Shown here: one piece after another, positions 19,750-29,115 of the stretch
Layout of the letters: every line of letters starts with the position of its first letter
How positions within the stretch are numbered: position 1 is the first letter of the stretch
From: an uncultured Chromatiaceae bacterium
GTDB taxonomy: Bacteria > Pseudomonadota > Gammaproteobacteria > Chromatiales > Chromatiaceae
DNA: 64,000 nucleotides
Assembly (NCBI GenBank): GCA_937923175.1
Contig: CALALB010000009.1
Coordinates: 124,001 to 188,000, forward strand
Direction of reading: 5' to 3'
Notes under the pieces: model-generated
Database searches by the model: none
Told to the model about the DNA's origin: nothing
The model's input: only the letters and a program-made list of their open reading frames with translations
Position numbers and translations under genes: made by a program

Positions 19750-22209
19750 ATGGCACATAACACCCAGATCTCCGATCATGAACCAATCCCTAGCCAGGAG
19801 ATCCCTGTGCTTCCCTTGCGGGATGTCGTGGTCTATCCGCACATGGTCATCCCGCTGTTTGTGGGTCGCGAAAAGTCGATCCGGGCGCTCGATATTGCCA
19901 TGTCCAGCGATAAACGGATCCTATTGATCGCTCAGAAAAGCGCTGACATCGACGACCCAAAGGTCGATGATCTGTATGAGATCGGGACTCTGGCCAATAT
20001 CCTGCAGCTTTTGCGTCTTCCTGACGGCACGGTCAAGGTGCTGGTCGAGGGTCAACAGCGCGCCCGTATCGAGCGTTTTCTGACCAGCGAGGGTGTTTTC
20101 TCCGCCTCGATTAGGCCCATGGCGGAGACGCTCGCGATTGACGAGCGCGAACGCGAGGTGCTGATGCGCTCGGCGCTGTCCCTGTTTGACCAATATGTCA
20201 AGCTCAATAAGAGGGTCCCGCCTGAGGTCCTGACCTCCCTGGCCAGTATCGATGAGCCCGGGCGCCTGGCCGATACCATGGCTGCCCATATGGCGCTCAA
20301 GCTGGTTGAGAAACAGCGTGTCCTCGAGATCACCGATGTGGCGGCGCGGATCGAGCATCTGATGGCGCTCATGGAGACCGAGAATGAGATTCTCCAGATG
20401 GAGAAGCGGATCCGCGGGCGCGTGAAGCGTCAGATGGAAAAGAATCAGCGCGAGTATTATCTCAACGAGCAGATGAAGGCGATCCAAAAGGAATTGGGTG
20501 AGCTCGAGGATGCGCCAAACGAGGTGGATGAGCTCTCCAAGCGGATCGAGGCTGCAGGGATGCCGCATGCGGTCAAGACCAAGGCGCTGAATGAGCTCAA
20601 TAAGCTTAAGCTGATGTCGCCGATGTCCGCTGAGGCCACGGTCGTGCGCAATTATCTCGATACCCTGGTCAGTCTGCCCTGGAAAAGGCGCACGCGGATT
20701 CGCAATGACCTCAAGGTCGCCGAGTCTGTGCTCGAAAAGGATCACTATGGCCTCGAGAAGGTCAAAGAACGCATCCTCGAGTATCTGGCCGTTCAACAGC
20801 GGGTGCGCAAGCTGAAAGGTCCGATCCTGTGTCTCGTGGGTCCTCCAGGTGTCGGCAAGACCTCGCTAGGACAATCGATCGCCGCGGCGACCAATCGCAG
20901 GTTCGTACGCATGTCCCTGGGCGGCGTGCGCGATGAGGCCGAGATTCGCGGCCATCGGCGGACCTATATTGGTGCCCTTCCCGGCAAGATCATCCAAAAC
21001 CTGATCAAGGTGGGTTCGCGCAATCCATTGTTCCTGCTCGATGAGATCGACAAGATGGCTATGGATTTCCGTGGCGACCCCGCCTCAGCCCTGCTTGAGG
21101 TCCTGGATCCAGAGCAGAATCATACCTTTAATGATCATTATCTCGAGGTGGATTTCGACCTCTCCGAGGTGATGTTTGTCGCGACCGCCAATACGCTCAA
21201 TATCCCACCGCCCTTGCTGGACCGTATGGAGGTGATCCGGCTGTCCGGCTATACCGAGGATGAAAAGGTCGCGATTGCTGAACGTTATCTCGTTCCCAAA
21301 CAGATGCGCAGCAACGGGCTCAAGGAGTCGGAGCTTGTCATCCGTGAAGCGGCATTACGCGACATCATTCGCCATTACACCCGCGAGGCGGGGGTACGCA
21401 ATCTCGAGCGCGAGATCTCCAAAATCTGTCGCAAGGTGGTCAAGGAGATTTTGCTGAAGAAGCGCCAAGGTCCGACCGTGATCGGTCCCAAATCCCTGGT
21501 GAAATATCTCGGTGTCCAGCGTTATCGCTATGGGCGTGCCGACGAACACGATCAGATCGGCCAGGTCACTGGGCTTGCCTGGACCGAGGTCGGCGGCGAG
21601 TTGTTGCGCATCGAGGCAGCCTTGGTGTCAGGGAAGGGTAAGTTCACCTATACCGGTCAGCTTGGCGATGTGATGCAGGAATCCATCCAGGCGGCCATGA
21701 CGGTGGTGCGGGCACGCGCCGAGATGCTCGGGATCGCGCCGGATTTCCACAATCGGTTCGATATCCATATCCATGTCCCCGAGGGTGCCACACCCAAGGA
21801 TGGGCCCAGCGCCGGGATTGCAATGTGTACGGCACTGGTCTCGGCACTGACCAAGATCCCGGTGCGCTCGAGCGTGGCCATGACCGGGGAGATCACCCTA
21901 CGCGGCGAGGTGCTCCCGATCGGAGGGCTGAAGGAGAAATTGCTGGCTGCCCATCGCGGTGGGATCGAAACGGTCATTATCCCCCTCGAAAATGAGCGCG
22001 ATCTCACCGAAATCCCCAAAAACATCAAGCAACACCTCAAGATCCATCCTGTGCGCTGGATCGAGCAGGTCTTGGATCTCGCGCTGACCAGACCGCCCGC
22101 CCCGATTGAGACCAAGATTGATTCCAAGGAATCGGTCAGCGAACCGGATGAATCCTGTGAATCTGGGGCGGAATTAGGGATAGACCAGGGTGCGCGGCTT
22201 CATCATTGA
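19750..22209 (+). CDS. lon: ATP-dependent protease Lon
   Basis: Degrades misfolded and short-lived regulatory proteins. The 819-residue protein has the N-terminal substrate domain ([20 protein letters not shown]), the AAA+ module with Walker A GPPGVGKT from about residue 364, and the protease domain with catalytic Ser687 ([10 protein letters not shown]) and Lys728 (GGLKEK). The C-terminal tail after about 790 is divergent. I chose ATG at 19750 (MAHNTQISD); a TTG at 19720 is in frame but would lie in a small hairpin (19702-19717). It follows clpX and a candidate sigma-32 promoter. Confidence 0.97.
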   Translation: MAHNTQISDHEPIPSQEIPVLPLRDVVVYPHMVIPLFVGREKSIRALDIAMSSDKRILLIAQKSADIDDPKVDDLYEIGTLANILQLLRLPDGTVKVLVEGQQRARIERFLTSEGVFSASIRPMAETLAIDEREREVLMRSALSLFDQYVKLNKRVPPEVLTSLASIDEPGRLADTMAAHMALKLVEKQRVLEITDVAARIEHLMALMETENEILQMEKRIRGRVKRQMEKNQREYYLNEQMKAIQKELGELEDAPNEVDELSKRIEAAGMPHAVKTKALNELNKLKLMSPMSAEATVVRNYLDTLVSLPWKRRTRIRNDLKVAESVLEKDHYGLEKVKERILEYLAVQQRVRKLKGPILCLVGPPGVGKTSLGQSIAAATNRRFVRMSLGGVRDEAEIRGHRRTYIGALPGKIIQNLIKVGSRNPLFLLDEIDKMAMDFRGDPASALLEVLDPEQNHTFNDHYLEVDFDLSEVMFVATANTLNIPPPLLDRMEVIRLSGYTEDEKVAIAERYLVPKQMRSNGLKESELVIREAALRDIIRHYTREAGVRNLEREISKICRKVVKEILLKKRQGPTVIGPKSLVKYLGVQRYRYGRADEHDQIGQVTGLAWTEVGGELLRIEAALVSGKGKFTYTGQLGDVMQESIQAAMTVVRARAEMLGIAPDFHNRFDIHIHVPEGATPKDGPSAGIAMCTALVSALTKIPVRSSVAMTGEITLRGEVLPIGGLKEKLLAAHRGGIETVIIPLENERDLTEIPKNIKQHLKIHPVRWIEQVLDLALTRPPAPIETKIDSKESVSEPDESCESGAELGIDQGARLHH

Positions 22210-22379
22210 GGGTTGCGCGATATTGCCTCTAGGGGCCTTGCGCTTTAGGATGCTTTCAGGAACATTGAGACCGCCTCGGGGTGCGCGCTGCGCCTGCTGA
22301 GGCGAGCCAAGATCGTCTCCGACCTATGACGGTGGCGGCGTCCGTATCGAGATAAACATTAAAACCACAGGGGAATTGT

Positions 22380-22652
22380 ATGAATAAATCCGATCTCATC
22401 GAGAAGATGGCAGAGGCGGCTGACATCTCCAAGGCGGCGGCCGCGCGTGCCTTGGATGCCTTTACCGAGGCAGTCACCGTTGCGCTCAAGGAAGGGGACA
22501 CAGTATCGTTGATCGGGTTTGGCACCTTTTCGGTTAAGGAACGCGCGGCGCGTAAGGGGCGTAATCCCCAGACAGGCGCCACAATCGAAATCAAGGCATC
22601 GAAGATGCCTTCATTCAAGGCTGGCAAAGCGCTCAAGGATGCCATACAATAA
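22380..22652 (+). CDS. hupB: DNA-binding protein HU-beta
   Basis: A 90-residue nucleoid protein. [30 protein letters not shown] and RKGRNPQTG (the DNA-wrapping arm) are hallmarks of HU; NPQTG has Pro at the arm tip. It follows lon in many gammaproteobacteria. It starts at ATG 22380 and is 15 bases before tRNA-Val, so the tRNAs could be read from the hupB message and processed out. Confidence 0.97.
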   Translation: MNKSDLIEKMAEAADISKAAAARALDAFTEAVTVALKEGDTVSLIGFGTFSVKERAARKGRNPQTGATIEIKASKMPSFKAGKALKDAIQ

Positions 22653-22667
22653 TGGCCCTGCTTCCCA

Positions 22668-22743
22668 GGGTGCTTAGCTCAGCTGGGAGAGCATCGCCCT
22701 TACAAGGCGAGGGTCGCAGGTTCAAGCCCTGCAGCACCCACCA
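22668..22743 (+). tRNA. tRNA-Val (anticodon TAC)
   Basis: Folds as a 76-base cloverleaf: acceptor GGGTGCT/AGCACCC, D-stem GCTC/GAGC, anticodon stem TCGCC/GGCGA with loop CTTACAA (anticodon TAC, reading GUA and other Val codons), T-stem GCAGG/CCTGC with TTCAAGC loop, discriminator A and encoded CCA. Confidence 0.97.
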
Positions 22744-22749
22744 GAACCC

Positions 22750-22826
22750 GGAGCGGTAGTTCAGTTGGTTAGAATACCGGCCTGTCACGCCGGGGGTCGC
22801 GGGTTCGAGCCCCGTCCGCTCCGCCA
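22750..22826 (+). tRNA. tRNA-Asp (anticodon GTC)
   Basis: A 77-base cloverleaf: acceptor GGAGCGG/CCGCTCC, D-arm GTTC/GAAT, anticodon stem CCGGC/GCCGG with loop CTGTCAC (anticodon GTC), T-stem GCGGG/CCCGT (one G-T pair), discriminator G and encoded CCA. It follows tRNA-Val by 6 bases, so they form one transcript. Confidence 0.97.
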
Positions 22827-22832
22827 TCCTTG

Positions 22833-22871
22833 AAAAACGGGGTATCCATGGGTAGTGGATACCCCGTTTTT
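22833..22871 (+). terminator. Strong terminator after the tRNA pair
   Basis: A perfect 16-bp stem (arm AAAAACGGGGTATCCA at 22833, its complement at 22856-22871 ending in GTTTTT) with a 7-base loop. The A tract and U tract on the two sides make it bidirectional in form. It ends the hupB-tRNA transcript and rules out ppiD starts that lie inside it. Confidence 0.92.
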
Positions 22872-22902
22872 CATGAAACGCCCTGGTCCAAACGCAACTG
22901 CC

Positions 22903-24828
22903 ATGCTGCAAGTCATCCGTGACCGTGCCCAGGGATGGATCGCCTGGGCCATTATCATCCTGATCAGCATCCCCTTCGCCCTTTGGGGCATCCAATCCTA
23001 TCTCGGGATCAATCACGAGCCCGTTGTTGCAACTGTCAATGGGGTCGAGATCCCAGCCCGCGAATTGGATCGGCGCCTCCAAGAGGCCCGGTTGAGCGAA
23101 CGCGAACGCTTAGGAGACGCCTATGACCCCGTAGCGATCGACGACCAGAGGTTACGTGCCCAGGTGCTCGAGGCCATGATCGAGGAGGCGGTGCTGATGG
23201 ATACCGTGAAGCGCCTGAATCTGCGCGTCTCGGACCAGGACGTCCAGATGCAGATCCTGTCTGACCCGGCATTCATCCAGGATGGCCGCTTTGACAAGGC
23301 CACCTATGAACGTCTGTTGCGTTATCAGGGGCTCACACCGGCTTTATATGAGGCGCAGCTTCGGCAAAGGATGAGCGCGACCCAGTTGCTGCGCGCCATC
23401 GCGGGTAGCGAGCTCATCACCCGCGCCGAGCTGGCTACATACAAAAGGCTCATGGGTCAGCGGCGTGAGATCGAGTATCTGCGTCTGCCTCTGGCCAACT
23501 ATCGCCAGGACAGGCCCATTGACGAGGCACGGATCGCTGCCTATTACGAGGCCAATCGCGCCCGTTTCCAGGTCCCCGAACAGGTCAAGCTCGATTATCT
23601 GCTTTTGGATGTCGACCGACTCGCTGTTCAGGTCGAGGTCAGCGAGGAGGAGATCCGGCAGCGCTATGCATCCGAACAGTCCCGGCTGATGGACCCAGAG
23701 CGGCGCGAGGTGCGCCATATCCTGCTGAAGCTCGACCCCCAGTCAGATGATGCGACCGCTCGTGCCACCCTTGACCAGATCCAGGCGATCCGCACCCGCA
23801 TTCAGGCAGGTGAGCCCTTTGAGGAATTGGCTAAGAGCCTTTCGCAGGATCCGGGCAGCGCGGCCAAGGGTGGTGCCCTGGGGATGATCGCTAAGGGCAT
23901 CATGGACCCCGAGTTCGAGCGCGCGGCCTTTGCGCTCGGCGAGGGTGAACTCAGCGAGCCGGTGCGTAGCCGTTTCGGCTATCACCTGATCCAGGTCACC
24001 CGTATCCTACCCGCCGAGACCAAACCCTTTGCGGCCGTTCGCGAGCAACTGCGCGCTGAAATCGCGCGCCAAAAGGCCGAGGAGCGATTTTATAGCCTTG
24101 CCGAGCGGCTTTCGACCTTGAGTTACGAGCATCCGGATAGTCTAGAACCCGCTGCGGCTGAGCTTGGCTTGACCATCGAGCACAGCGATTGGATCAGCCG
24201 CGGTCAGGGTGGGGAGGGTATCCTCTATCATCCCAAGGTCCTGGCCGCAGCCTTTAGCGAGGAGGTCTTGATCAATGGTCACAACAGCGATCCGCTGGAA
24301 CCCGAACGCGATCGGCTCCAGGTCATTGTGTTGCGCGCATCTGGTCATCGCGAGTCCTCCTTCAAGCCCTTGGATGAGGTCCGCGAGACGATCATCGAGG
24401 CGATCCGCGCTGAGCAGGCCCGCACGGCTGCCAAATCAGCCGCAGAGGAGATCGCCGAAAGGCTGCGCGAGGGTGCCGACTGGTTAGAGGTTGCAGGCGA
24501 GCTTAAACCCGAGATGCCGGGGTTGGTCGAGCGTCAATCGCCCGGTCTGCCGGCGGGTGTACTGGACCTAGCATTTCAATTGCCGCCTCCGACGGCTGAG
24601 GCAGCGAGTATCGGCACAACGATCCTGGAGGAGGGCGATGCCGCCGTGGTCCGGATCAAGCGCATCGAGGATGGCCCGGTTGCAGACCAGGAGGCGGGCG
24701 GATTCTCGCCCGAGTCATTGATCCTGGCCCAGATCCTGGGGCGCGAGGCCTATACCAGTGTGCTCAATGAACTGAAGGCCCAGGCCAAGATCAAACGCAA
24801 CCAGCTCGGCAAGGAAGAACAGCCCTAG
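22903..24828 (+). CDS. ppiD: Periplasmic folding chaperone PpiD (parvulin domain)
   Basis: Inner-membrane-anchored periplasmic chaperone that sits near the Sec translocon. The 641 residues start MLQVIRDRAQGW, then a single membrane anchor (IIILISIPFALWGIQ), a SurA-like N-terminal region, and a parvulin-type domain (about 255-360; VRHILLKLDPQSD, FGYHLIQVT). I chose ATG at 22903 because the family starts just before the anchor; upstream ATGs at 22855 and 22873 lie in or against the terminator. It follows hupB-tRNA genes and converges with fabI. Confidence 0.92.
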   Translation: MLQVIRDRAQGWIAWAIIILISIPFALWGIQSYLGINHEPVVATVNGVEIPARELDRRLQEARLSERERLGDAYDPVAIDDQRLRAQVLEAMIEEAVLMDTVKRLNLRVSDQDVQMQILSDPAFIQDGRFDKATYERLLRYQGLTPALYEAQLRQRMSATQLLRAIAGSELITRAELATYKRLMGQRREIEYLRLPLANYRQDRPIDEARIAAYYEANRARFQVPEQVKLDYLLLDVDRLAVQVEVSEEEIRQRYASEQSRLMDPERREVRHILLKLDPQSDDATARATLDQIQAIRTRIQAGEPFEELAKSLSQDPGSAAKGGALGMIAKGIMDPEFERAAFALGEGELSEPVRSRFGYHLIQVTRILPAETKPFAAVREQLRAEIARQKAEERFYSLAERLSTLSYEHPDSLEPAAAELGLTIEHSDWISRGQGGEGILYHPKVLAAAFSEEVLINGHNSDPLEPERDRLQVIVLRASGHRESSFKPLDEVRETIIEAIRAEQARTAAKSAAEEIAERLREGADWLEVAGELKPEMPGLVERQSPGLPAGVLDLAFQLPPPTAEAASIGTTILEEGDAAVVRIKRIEDGPVADQEAGGFSPESLILAQILGREAYTSVLNELKAQAKIKRNQLGKEEQP

Positions 24829-24840
24829 GGGCGGGAACGA

Positions 24841-24887
24841 TTCTGGCGGTTTGGCTAGGGATCCGGCGCTCTCGGCGGCCGCCAGAA
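24841..24887 (+). repeat. Inverted repeat between ppiD and fabI
   Basis: TTCTGGCGG at 24841 and CCGCCAGAA at 24879 form a perfect 9-bp inverted repeat around a 29-base GC-rich interior. It lies just after the ppiD stop and beside a second hairpin. Confidence 0.4.
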
Positions 24888-24889
24888 AC

Positions 24890-24923
24890 TCCCTGACCCC
24901 CTTTTCTCTGAAGGGGTCAGGGA
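24890..24923 (+). terminator. Bidirectional hairpin between convergent ppiD and fabI
   Basis: TCCCTGACCCC at 24890 pairs with GGGGTCAGGGA at 24913-24923 around a 12-base loop, whose CTT and AAG extend the stem. It sits in the convergent gap and probably ends both transcripts, though the U tracts are weak. Confidence 0.55.
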
Positions 24924-24942
24924 CGGGGATGCGATAGGAATG

Positions 24943-25719
24943 CTAGCTCAGTCCCAGGATATGATAGCCGGTATCCACGTACAGGATATCGCCGGTGATC
25001 CCTGAGGCGAGATCGGAGCATAAAAAGGCCGCAGCATTGCCGACCTCCTCAATGGTCACATTGCGCCTTAGGGGTGTGCGCTCCTCGACCTTTTTCAACA
25101 TCTCGCGAAAATCCGCAATCCCTGAGGCTGCCAAGGTCCGGATTGGTCCGGCTGAGATCCCATTGACCCGGATACCCTGGGGTCCAAGGGAGGCAGCAAG
25201 ATAACGGACATTGGCCTCGAGGCTTGCCTTGGCAAGCCCCATGACATTGTAATTAGGGACCGCACGCACGGCACCGAGATAGGTCATGGTCACCAATGCC
25301 CCGTTGCGCCCGGCCATCAAGCCGCGTCCGGCCTTGGCAAGCGCGGCAAGGCTATATGAGCTGATCTCGTGGGCGATGCGAAAGCCCTCGCGGTCGATCG
25401 CATCGAGATAATCGCCTTCTAGCTGCTCGCGGGGGGCATAGGCGATCGAGTGCACGATCCCATCCAAGCCCTCCCAGCGCTCGCTGAGCGCCTTAAACAA
25501 CCCCTCGATCTCCTCATCCCGCGCCACATCGAGCGGCAGGACAAGCTCACTCCCGCACTGGTGCGCCAATTCCTCGACGCGCCCTTTGAGCTTGTCGTTT
25601 TGATAGGTGAGCGCCAGCTCGGCGCCCTCGCGCGCCATCGCCTCGGCGCAACCCCAAGCAATCGAGCGGTTGCTCGCAATGCCAGTGATTAGGATCTTTT
25701 TACCGGTTAGAAAACCCAT
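24943..25719 (-). CDS. fabI: Enoyl-[acyl-carrier-protein] reductase (NADH)
   Basis: Reduces enoyl-ACP in the last step of each fatty-acid elongation cycle; the target of triclosan. The 258-residue SDR-family enzyme has the nucleotide fold start [27 protein letters not shown], the catalytic pair in [10 protein letters not shown] (Tyr-x6-Lys pattern), and [14 protein letters not shown] chose ATG at 25719; a frame open to 25824 would add 35 residues without family support. It is convergent with ppiD and divergent from the ABC importer, as fabI is placed near ppiD in Pseudomonas. Confidence 0.96.
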   Translation of the reverse strand: MGFLTGKKILITGIASNRSIAWGCAEAMAREGAELALTYQNDKLKGRVEELAHQCGSELVLPLDVARDEEIEGLFKALSERWEGLDGIVHSIAYAPREQLEGDYLDAIDREGFRIAHEISSYSLAALAKAGRGLMAGRNGALVTMTYLGAVRAVPNYNVMGLAKASLEANVRYLAASLGPQGIRVNGISAGPIRTLAASGIADFREMLKKVEERTPLRRNVTIEEVGNAAAFLCSDLASGITGDILYVDTGYHILGLS

Positions 25720-25899
25720 GGTCTTATCGGTCTCTAGGTTGGGCACTGAAACCGTCACCTCGGGGAACCTTGATCTCCAGGTACCTGACAGCCCTGGCTT
25801 CCAGCTGGCGCCGAGGTAACCCATCGGGGGTTATCGCAGTGCCCTGTTGTCATCAGGGTGGATGCCGTGCTGGTTGGGCGCTCCATAAGGATCTGCCCG

Positions 25900-25927
25900 T
25901 TGACACCTTGCACTGGGGTTGTAACAG
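25900..25927 (+). promoter_or_regulatory. Candidate promoter of the ABC importer operon
   Basis: A perfect TTGACA at 25900-25905 is followed after 16 bases by TAACAG (three of six). It is 39 bases before the GTG start. Hairpins CCCTG/CAGGG and TAACCC/GGGTTA lie upstream in the 246-base fabI-importer gap. Confidence 0.35.
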
Positions 25928-25965
25928 TAACCAATCCCGATAACCGATGAAAGGGTAGGTTAGAG

Positions 25966-28131
25966 GTGCACTTTCGATCCGGCTGGGGTTTGGCAGTATT
26001 GAGCCTGATCCTGGGACTCACTGGGTGCGGGCACCAGAGTCCCTGGAATGATCCTTACCCCTCTGCCGAGTCCGGCGCCAATATCTATTACGGCTCATTC
26101 GCTGAGCGTCCCAAGCATCTGGACCCAGCGCGCGCTTACAGCGCTGATGAATATGCCTTCCTTGCCCAGATCTACGAGCCGCCGTTGCAATATCACTTTT
26201 TACTCAGGCCCTATCGCTTGGTCCCTCTGATCGCTGGTGAGGTCCCTGAACCAGTTTATCTGAATGCGATGGGCGACCCCTTGCCAAAGGATGCGCCGCC
26301 GCAAGCCATCGCTTATAGCGACTATCTGATCCGCATCCGACCCGGGATCTATTTTCAGCCCCATCCCGCCTTGGCAAGTACCCCAGATGGTGGTTATCGC
26401 TATCATGATCTAGACCTGCGCGACCTGCGAGGCATCCATCGGCTGGCCGATTTTGCCGAGACCGGCACCCGCGAGCTTGTCGCCGAGGATCTTGTCTATC
26501 AGATCAAACGCCTGGCCGCACCCTGGAACCATTCCCCCATCGCCGGCCTGATGCGCCAGCATATCCAGGGCTTTGCCGAGCTTGCCGAGCAACTTGGGCC
26601 CTGGTTGGGCTCACCCCCCTTGGAACGGGCTCGTGCCTTGCGCGCAGCGCGTCTTTCCGGGGTTGAGGTCTTAGACCGCTATCGCCTGCGCATCCGTATC
26701 CAGGGCAAATATCCCCAGTTCATCTATTGGCTTGCCATGCCCTTTTTTGCCCCCATGCCCTGGGAGGCCGATGTCTTTTATGCTCAACCTGGGCTTGCCG
26801 AGCGCAATATTAGTCTCGATTGGTATCCCATCGGTACTGGTCCTTATCTGCTCGTCGAAAACGACCCCAATCGGCGGATGGTGCTTGAACGTAACCCCAA
26901 TTTTCATGGTGAGCGCTATCCAAGCGAAGGGATGCCTGGGGATGCGGAGCGCGGGCTATTGCGCGATGCTGGTAATCCCTTACCCCTGATTGATCGGGCG
27001 GTCTATAGCCTTGAAAAGGAGGATATCCCGCGTTGGACCAAGTTTCTTCAAGGCTATTACGACGTCTCTGGAATCGGTTCGGATACCTTTGATCAGGCGA
27101 TCCAGATCGACGCCCTTGGTAACCCGGTCTTGACCGAGCGTTTGCAGCAACAGGGAATCCGATTGCTCACCGCTGTTGAGCCCTCGATCTATTACCTGGG
27201 CTTTAATATGCTTGATCCGCTGATCGGTGGTGATTCAGAACGAGCGCGTTTGCTGCGCCTCGCCCTCTCGATTGCAGTCGATTTCGAGGAGTTTATCGCT
27301 ATCTTTGCCAATGGCCGCGGGCTCCCCGCCCAGGGCCCGATCCCTCCCGGAATCTTCGGTTATCGTGAAGGGGAGACAGGGATCAATCCCTTTGTCTACG
27401 GGTGGCGCGATGGGCGTCCTCAGCGGCGGGATATTGAAGAGGCGCGCGCCTTAATGCATATGGCAGGTTATCCCAATGGGATAGACCCTCAAACAGGGCG
27501 TGCGCTTACCCTCAATTATGAGGCAGTGGCCACAGGGCCAGATGATCGGGCGCGCTTGAATTGGATCCGTAAGCAGTTCGCCAAACTCGGCGTCGAGCTT
27601 GTCATCCGCGCGACCGATTATAATCGTTTTCAAGAAAAGATTCGTAATGGTACCGGCCAGGTTTTTATGTGGGGTTGGAATGCCGATTATCCGGACCCAG
27701 AGAATTTTCTATTTCTGCTTTATGGGCCCAATGGAAAGGTCAAATACCAGGGAGAAAATGCAGCAAACTATGCCAACCCTGAATTTGATCGGCTCTTCGA
27801 ACAGATGAAGGACCTTCCGGATGGTCCGGAACGTCAGGCAATCATCGATCGTATGCTTGCCATTGTCCGCGCGGATGCCCCCTGGGTCTTTGGTTTTCAC
27901 CCAAGATCATTTACCCTGCATCAACGTTGGCTATCCAATGCCTATCCCAATCAGATGGCCAATAATACGCTGAAATATCTCAGGTTAGATCCGGCGGATC
28001 GTCAAGCGGCGCGTATCGCTTGGAATCGGCCTGTTTTATGGCCGCTAGCCTTGATCGGCAGTCTTTTGACGTTTTTGGTTGTGCCGGGGTGGTTGGCAGT
28101 GTACCGGCGCGAGCGGATGAGCGCCTTATGA
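25966..28131 (+). CDS. Peptide/opine-type ABC transporter binding lipoprotein with C-terminal membrane anchor
   Basis: A 721-residue SBP_bac_5 (cluster C) solute-binding protein. The N-terminus has a signal peptide ending in lipobox LTGC (Cys about residue 21). The body has the usual family features, such as IGTGPYLL and QVFMWGWNADYPDPENFL. Unusually there is a hydrophobic stretch near the C-terminus (WPLALIGSLLTFLVVPGW), so it may be anchored at both ends. The start is GTG. The stop overlaps the next gene (ATGA). The order binding protein, two permeases, fused ATPase resembles a Pseudomonas locus next to fabI. The substrate is probably a peptide, not known. Confidence 0.88.
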   Translation: MHFRSGWGLAVLSLILGLTGCGHQSPWNDPYPSAESGANIYYGSFAERPKHLDPARAYSADEYAFLAQIYEPPLQYHFLLRPYRLVPLIAGEVPEPVYLNAMGDPLPKDAPPQAIAYSDYLIRIRPGIYFQPHPALASTPDGGYRYHDLDLRDLRGIHRLADFAETGTRELVAEDLVYQIKRLAAPWNHSPIAGLMRQHIQGFAELAEQLGPWLGSPPLERARALRAARLSGVEVLDRYRLRIRIQGKYPQFIYWLAMPFFAPMPWEADVFYAQPGLAERNISLDWYPIGTGPYLLVENDPNRRMVLERNPNFHGERYPSEGMPGDAERGLLRDAGNPLPLIDRAVYSLEKEDIPRWTKFLQGYYDVSGIGSDTFDQAIQIDALGNPVLTERLQQQGIRLLTAVEPSIYYLGFNMLDPLIGGDSERARLLRLALSIAVDFEEFIAIFANGRGLPAQGPIPPGIFGYREGETGINPFVYGWRDGRPQRRDIEEARALMHMAGYPNGIDPQTGRALTLNYEAVATGPDDRARLNWIRKQFAKLGVELVIRATDYNRFQEKIRNGTGQVFMWGWNADYPDPENFLFLLYGPNGKVKYQGENAANYANPEFDRLFEQMKDLPDGPERQAIIDRMLAIVRADAPWVFGFHPRSFTLHQRWLSNAYPNQMANNTLKYLRLDPADRQAARIAWNRPVLWPLALIGSLLTFLVVPGWLAVYRRERMSAL

Positions 28132-29105
28132 CTGCCTATCTCATCCGGCGCGTGCTCTATGCCATCCCGATCCTGATCGGGGTCAATCTCATCACCTTTA
28201 TCCTATTTTTCATCGTCAATTCGCCTGATGACATGGCGCGCATGCATCTCGGGCAAAAGCGGGTCATTCCCGAGGCAATTGAGGCCTGGAAGGTAGAGCG
28301 CGGCTATAATCTGCCTCTGTTGTATAACGGGCAGGTAGAGGGTTTTAGGCGTTTAACGGATACGATCTTCTTTCAAAAATCCTTAAAGCTCTTTGCCTTT
28401 CAGTTCGGCCTTTCGGATTCGGGTCGAGATATCGGTTATGACATCAGCCAACGCATGTGGCCGAGCCTGGCAATCGCTGTACCTGTATTATTTGTTGGTC
28501 TTTTGTTGAATATTAGCTATGCGCTGTTTATTGTGTTTTTTCGCGCCACCCATATTGATTTCGGGAGTGCGGTTTTATTAGTGATCCTGATGTCGATCTC
28601 TGGGCTTTTTTATATCATCTCTGGTCAATATCTCATGGCTAAATTATGGCATTTGGTACCAGTTTCGGGTTATAGAGAGGGTCTAGAAAGCTGGCGTTTT
28701 TTGATCCTGCCGGTGCTCGTTGGGGTGATCTCGGGGATCGGGTCAGGGACGCGCTGGTACCGCACCCTATTTTTGGAGGAGATCGAGCGCGACTATGTCC
28801 GCACCGCCCGCGCTAAGGGTCTGCCTGAGCATTTGGTGCTTTTTCGACATGTCTTGCGCAACGCCCTAATCCCGATCCTGACGGGGGTGGTGGCGATCCT
28901 GCCGTTATTGTTCATGGGAAGCCTGATCACTGAGTCGTTCTTCGGGATCCCGGGACTCGGGAGCTATACCATCGATGCGATCAATAACCAGGATTTTGCC
29001 ATCGTGCGCGCCATGGTATTTCTCGGCGCGGTCCTCCATATCCTGGGTCTTATCCTGACCGATATCTCCTATACCCTGGTCGATCCGCGGGTGCGTTTGC
29101 CATGA
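28128..29105 (+). CDS. Peptide-type ABC transporter permease (DppB-like)
   Basis: A 325-residue inner-membrane permease. The N-terminus MTAYLIRRVLYAIPILIGVN is typical of DppB/OppB, with about six membrane segments and the EAA loop DYVRTARAKGLPEHLVLFRH that contacts the ATPase. ATG at 28128 overlaps the binding-protein stop as ATGA. The stretch about 28330-28700 is noticeably more AT-rich than its neighbours. It pairs with the second permease encoded next. Confidence 0.92.
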   Translation: MTAYLIRRVLYAIPILIGVNLITFILFFIVNSPDDMARMHLGQKRVIPEAIEAWKVERGYNLPLLYNGQVEGFRRLTDTIFFQKSLKLFAFQFGLSDSGRDIGYDISQRMWPSLAIAVPVLFVGLLLNISYALFIVFFRATHIDFGSAVLLVILMSISGLFYIISGQYLMAKLWHLVPVSGYREGLESWRFLILPVLVGVISGIGSGTRWYRTLFLEEIERDYVRTARAKGLPEHLVLFRHVLRNALIPILTGVVAILPLLFMGSLITESFFGIPGLGSYTIDAINNQDFAIVRAMVFLGAVLHILGLILTDISYTLVDPRVRLP

Positions 29106-29115
29106 GTCTGACCCC

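Noticed and set aside
22855-22902. Earlier ppiD starts at 22855 and 22873
   Set aside because: They lie inside or directly against a strong terminator, and the conserved N-terminus begins at 22903.
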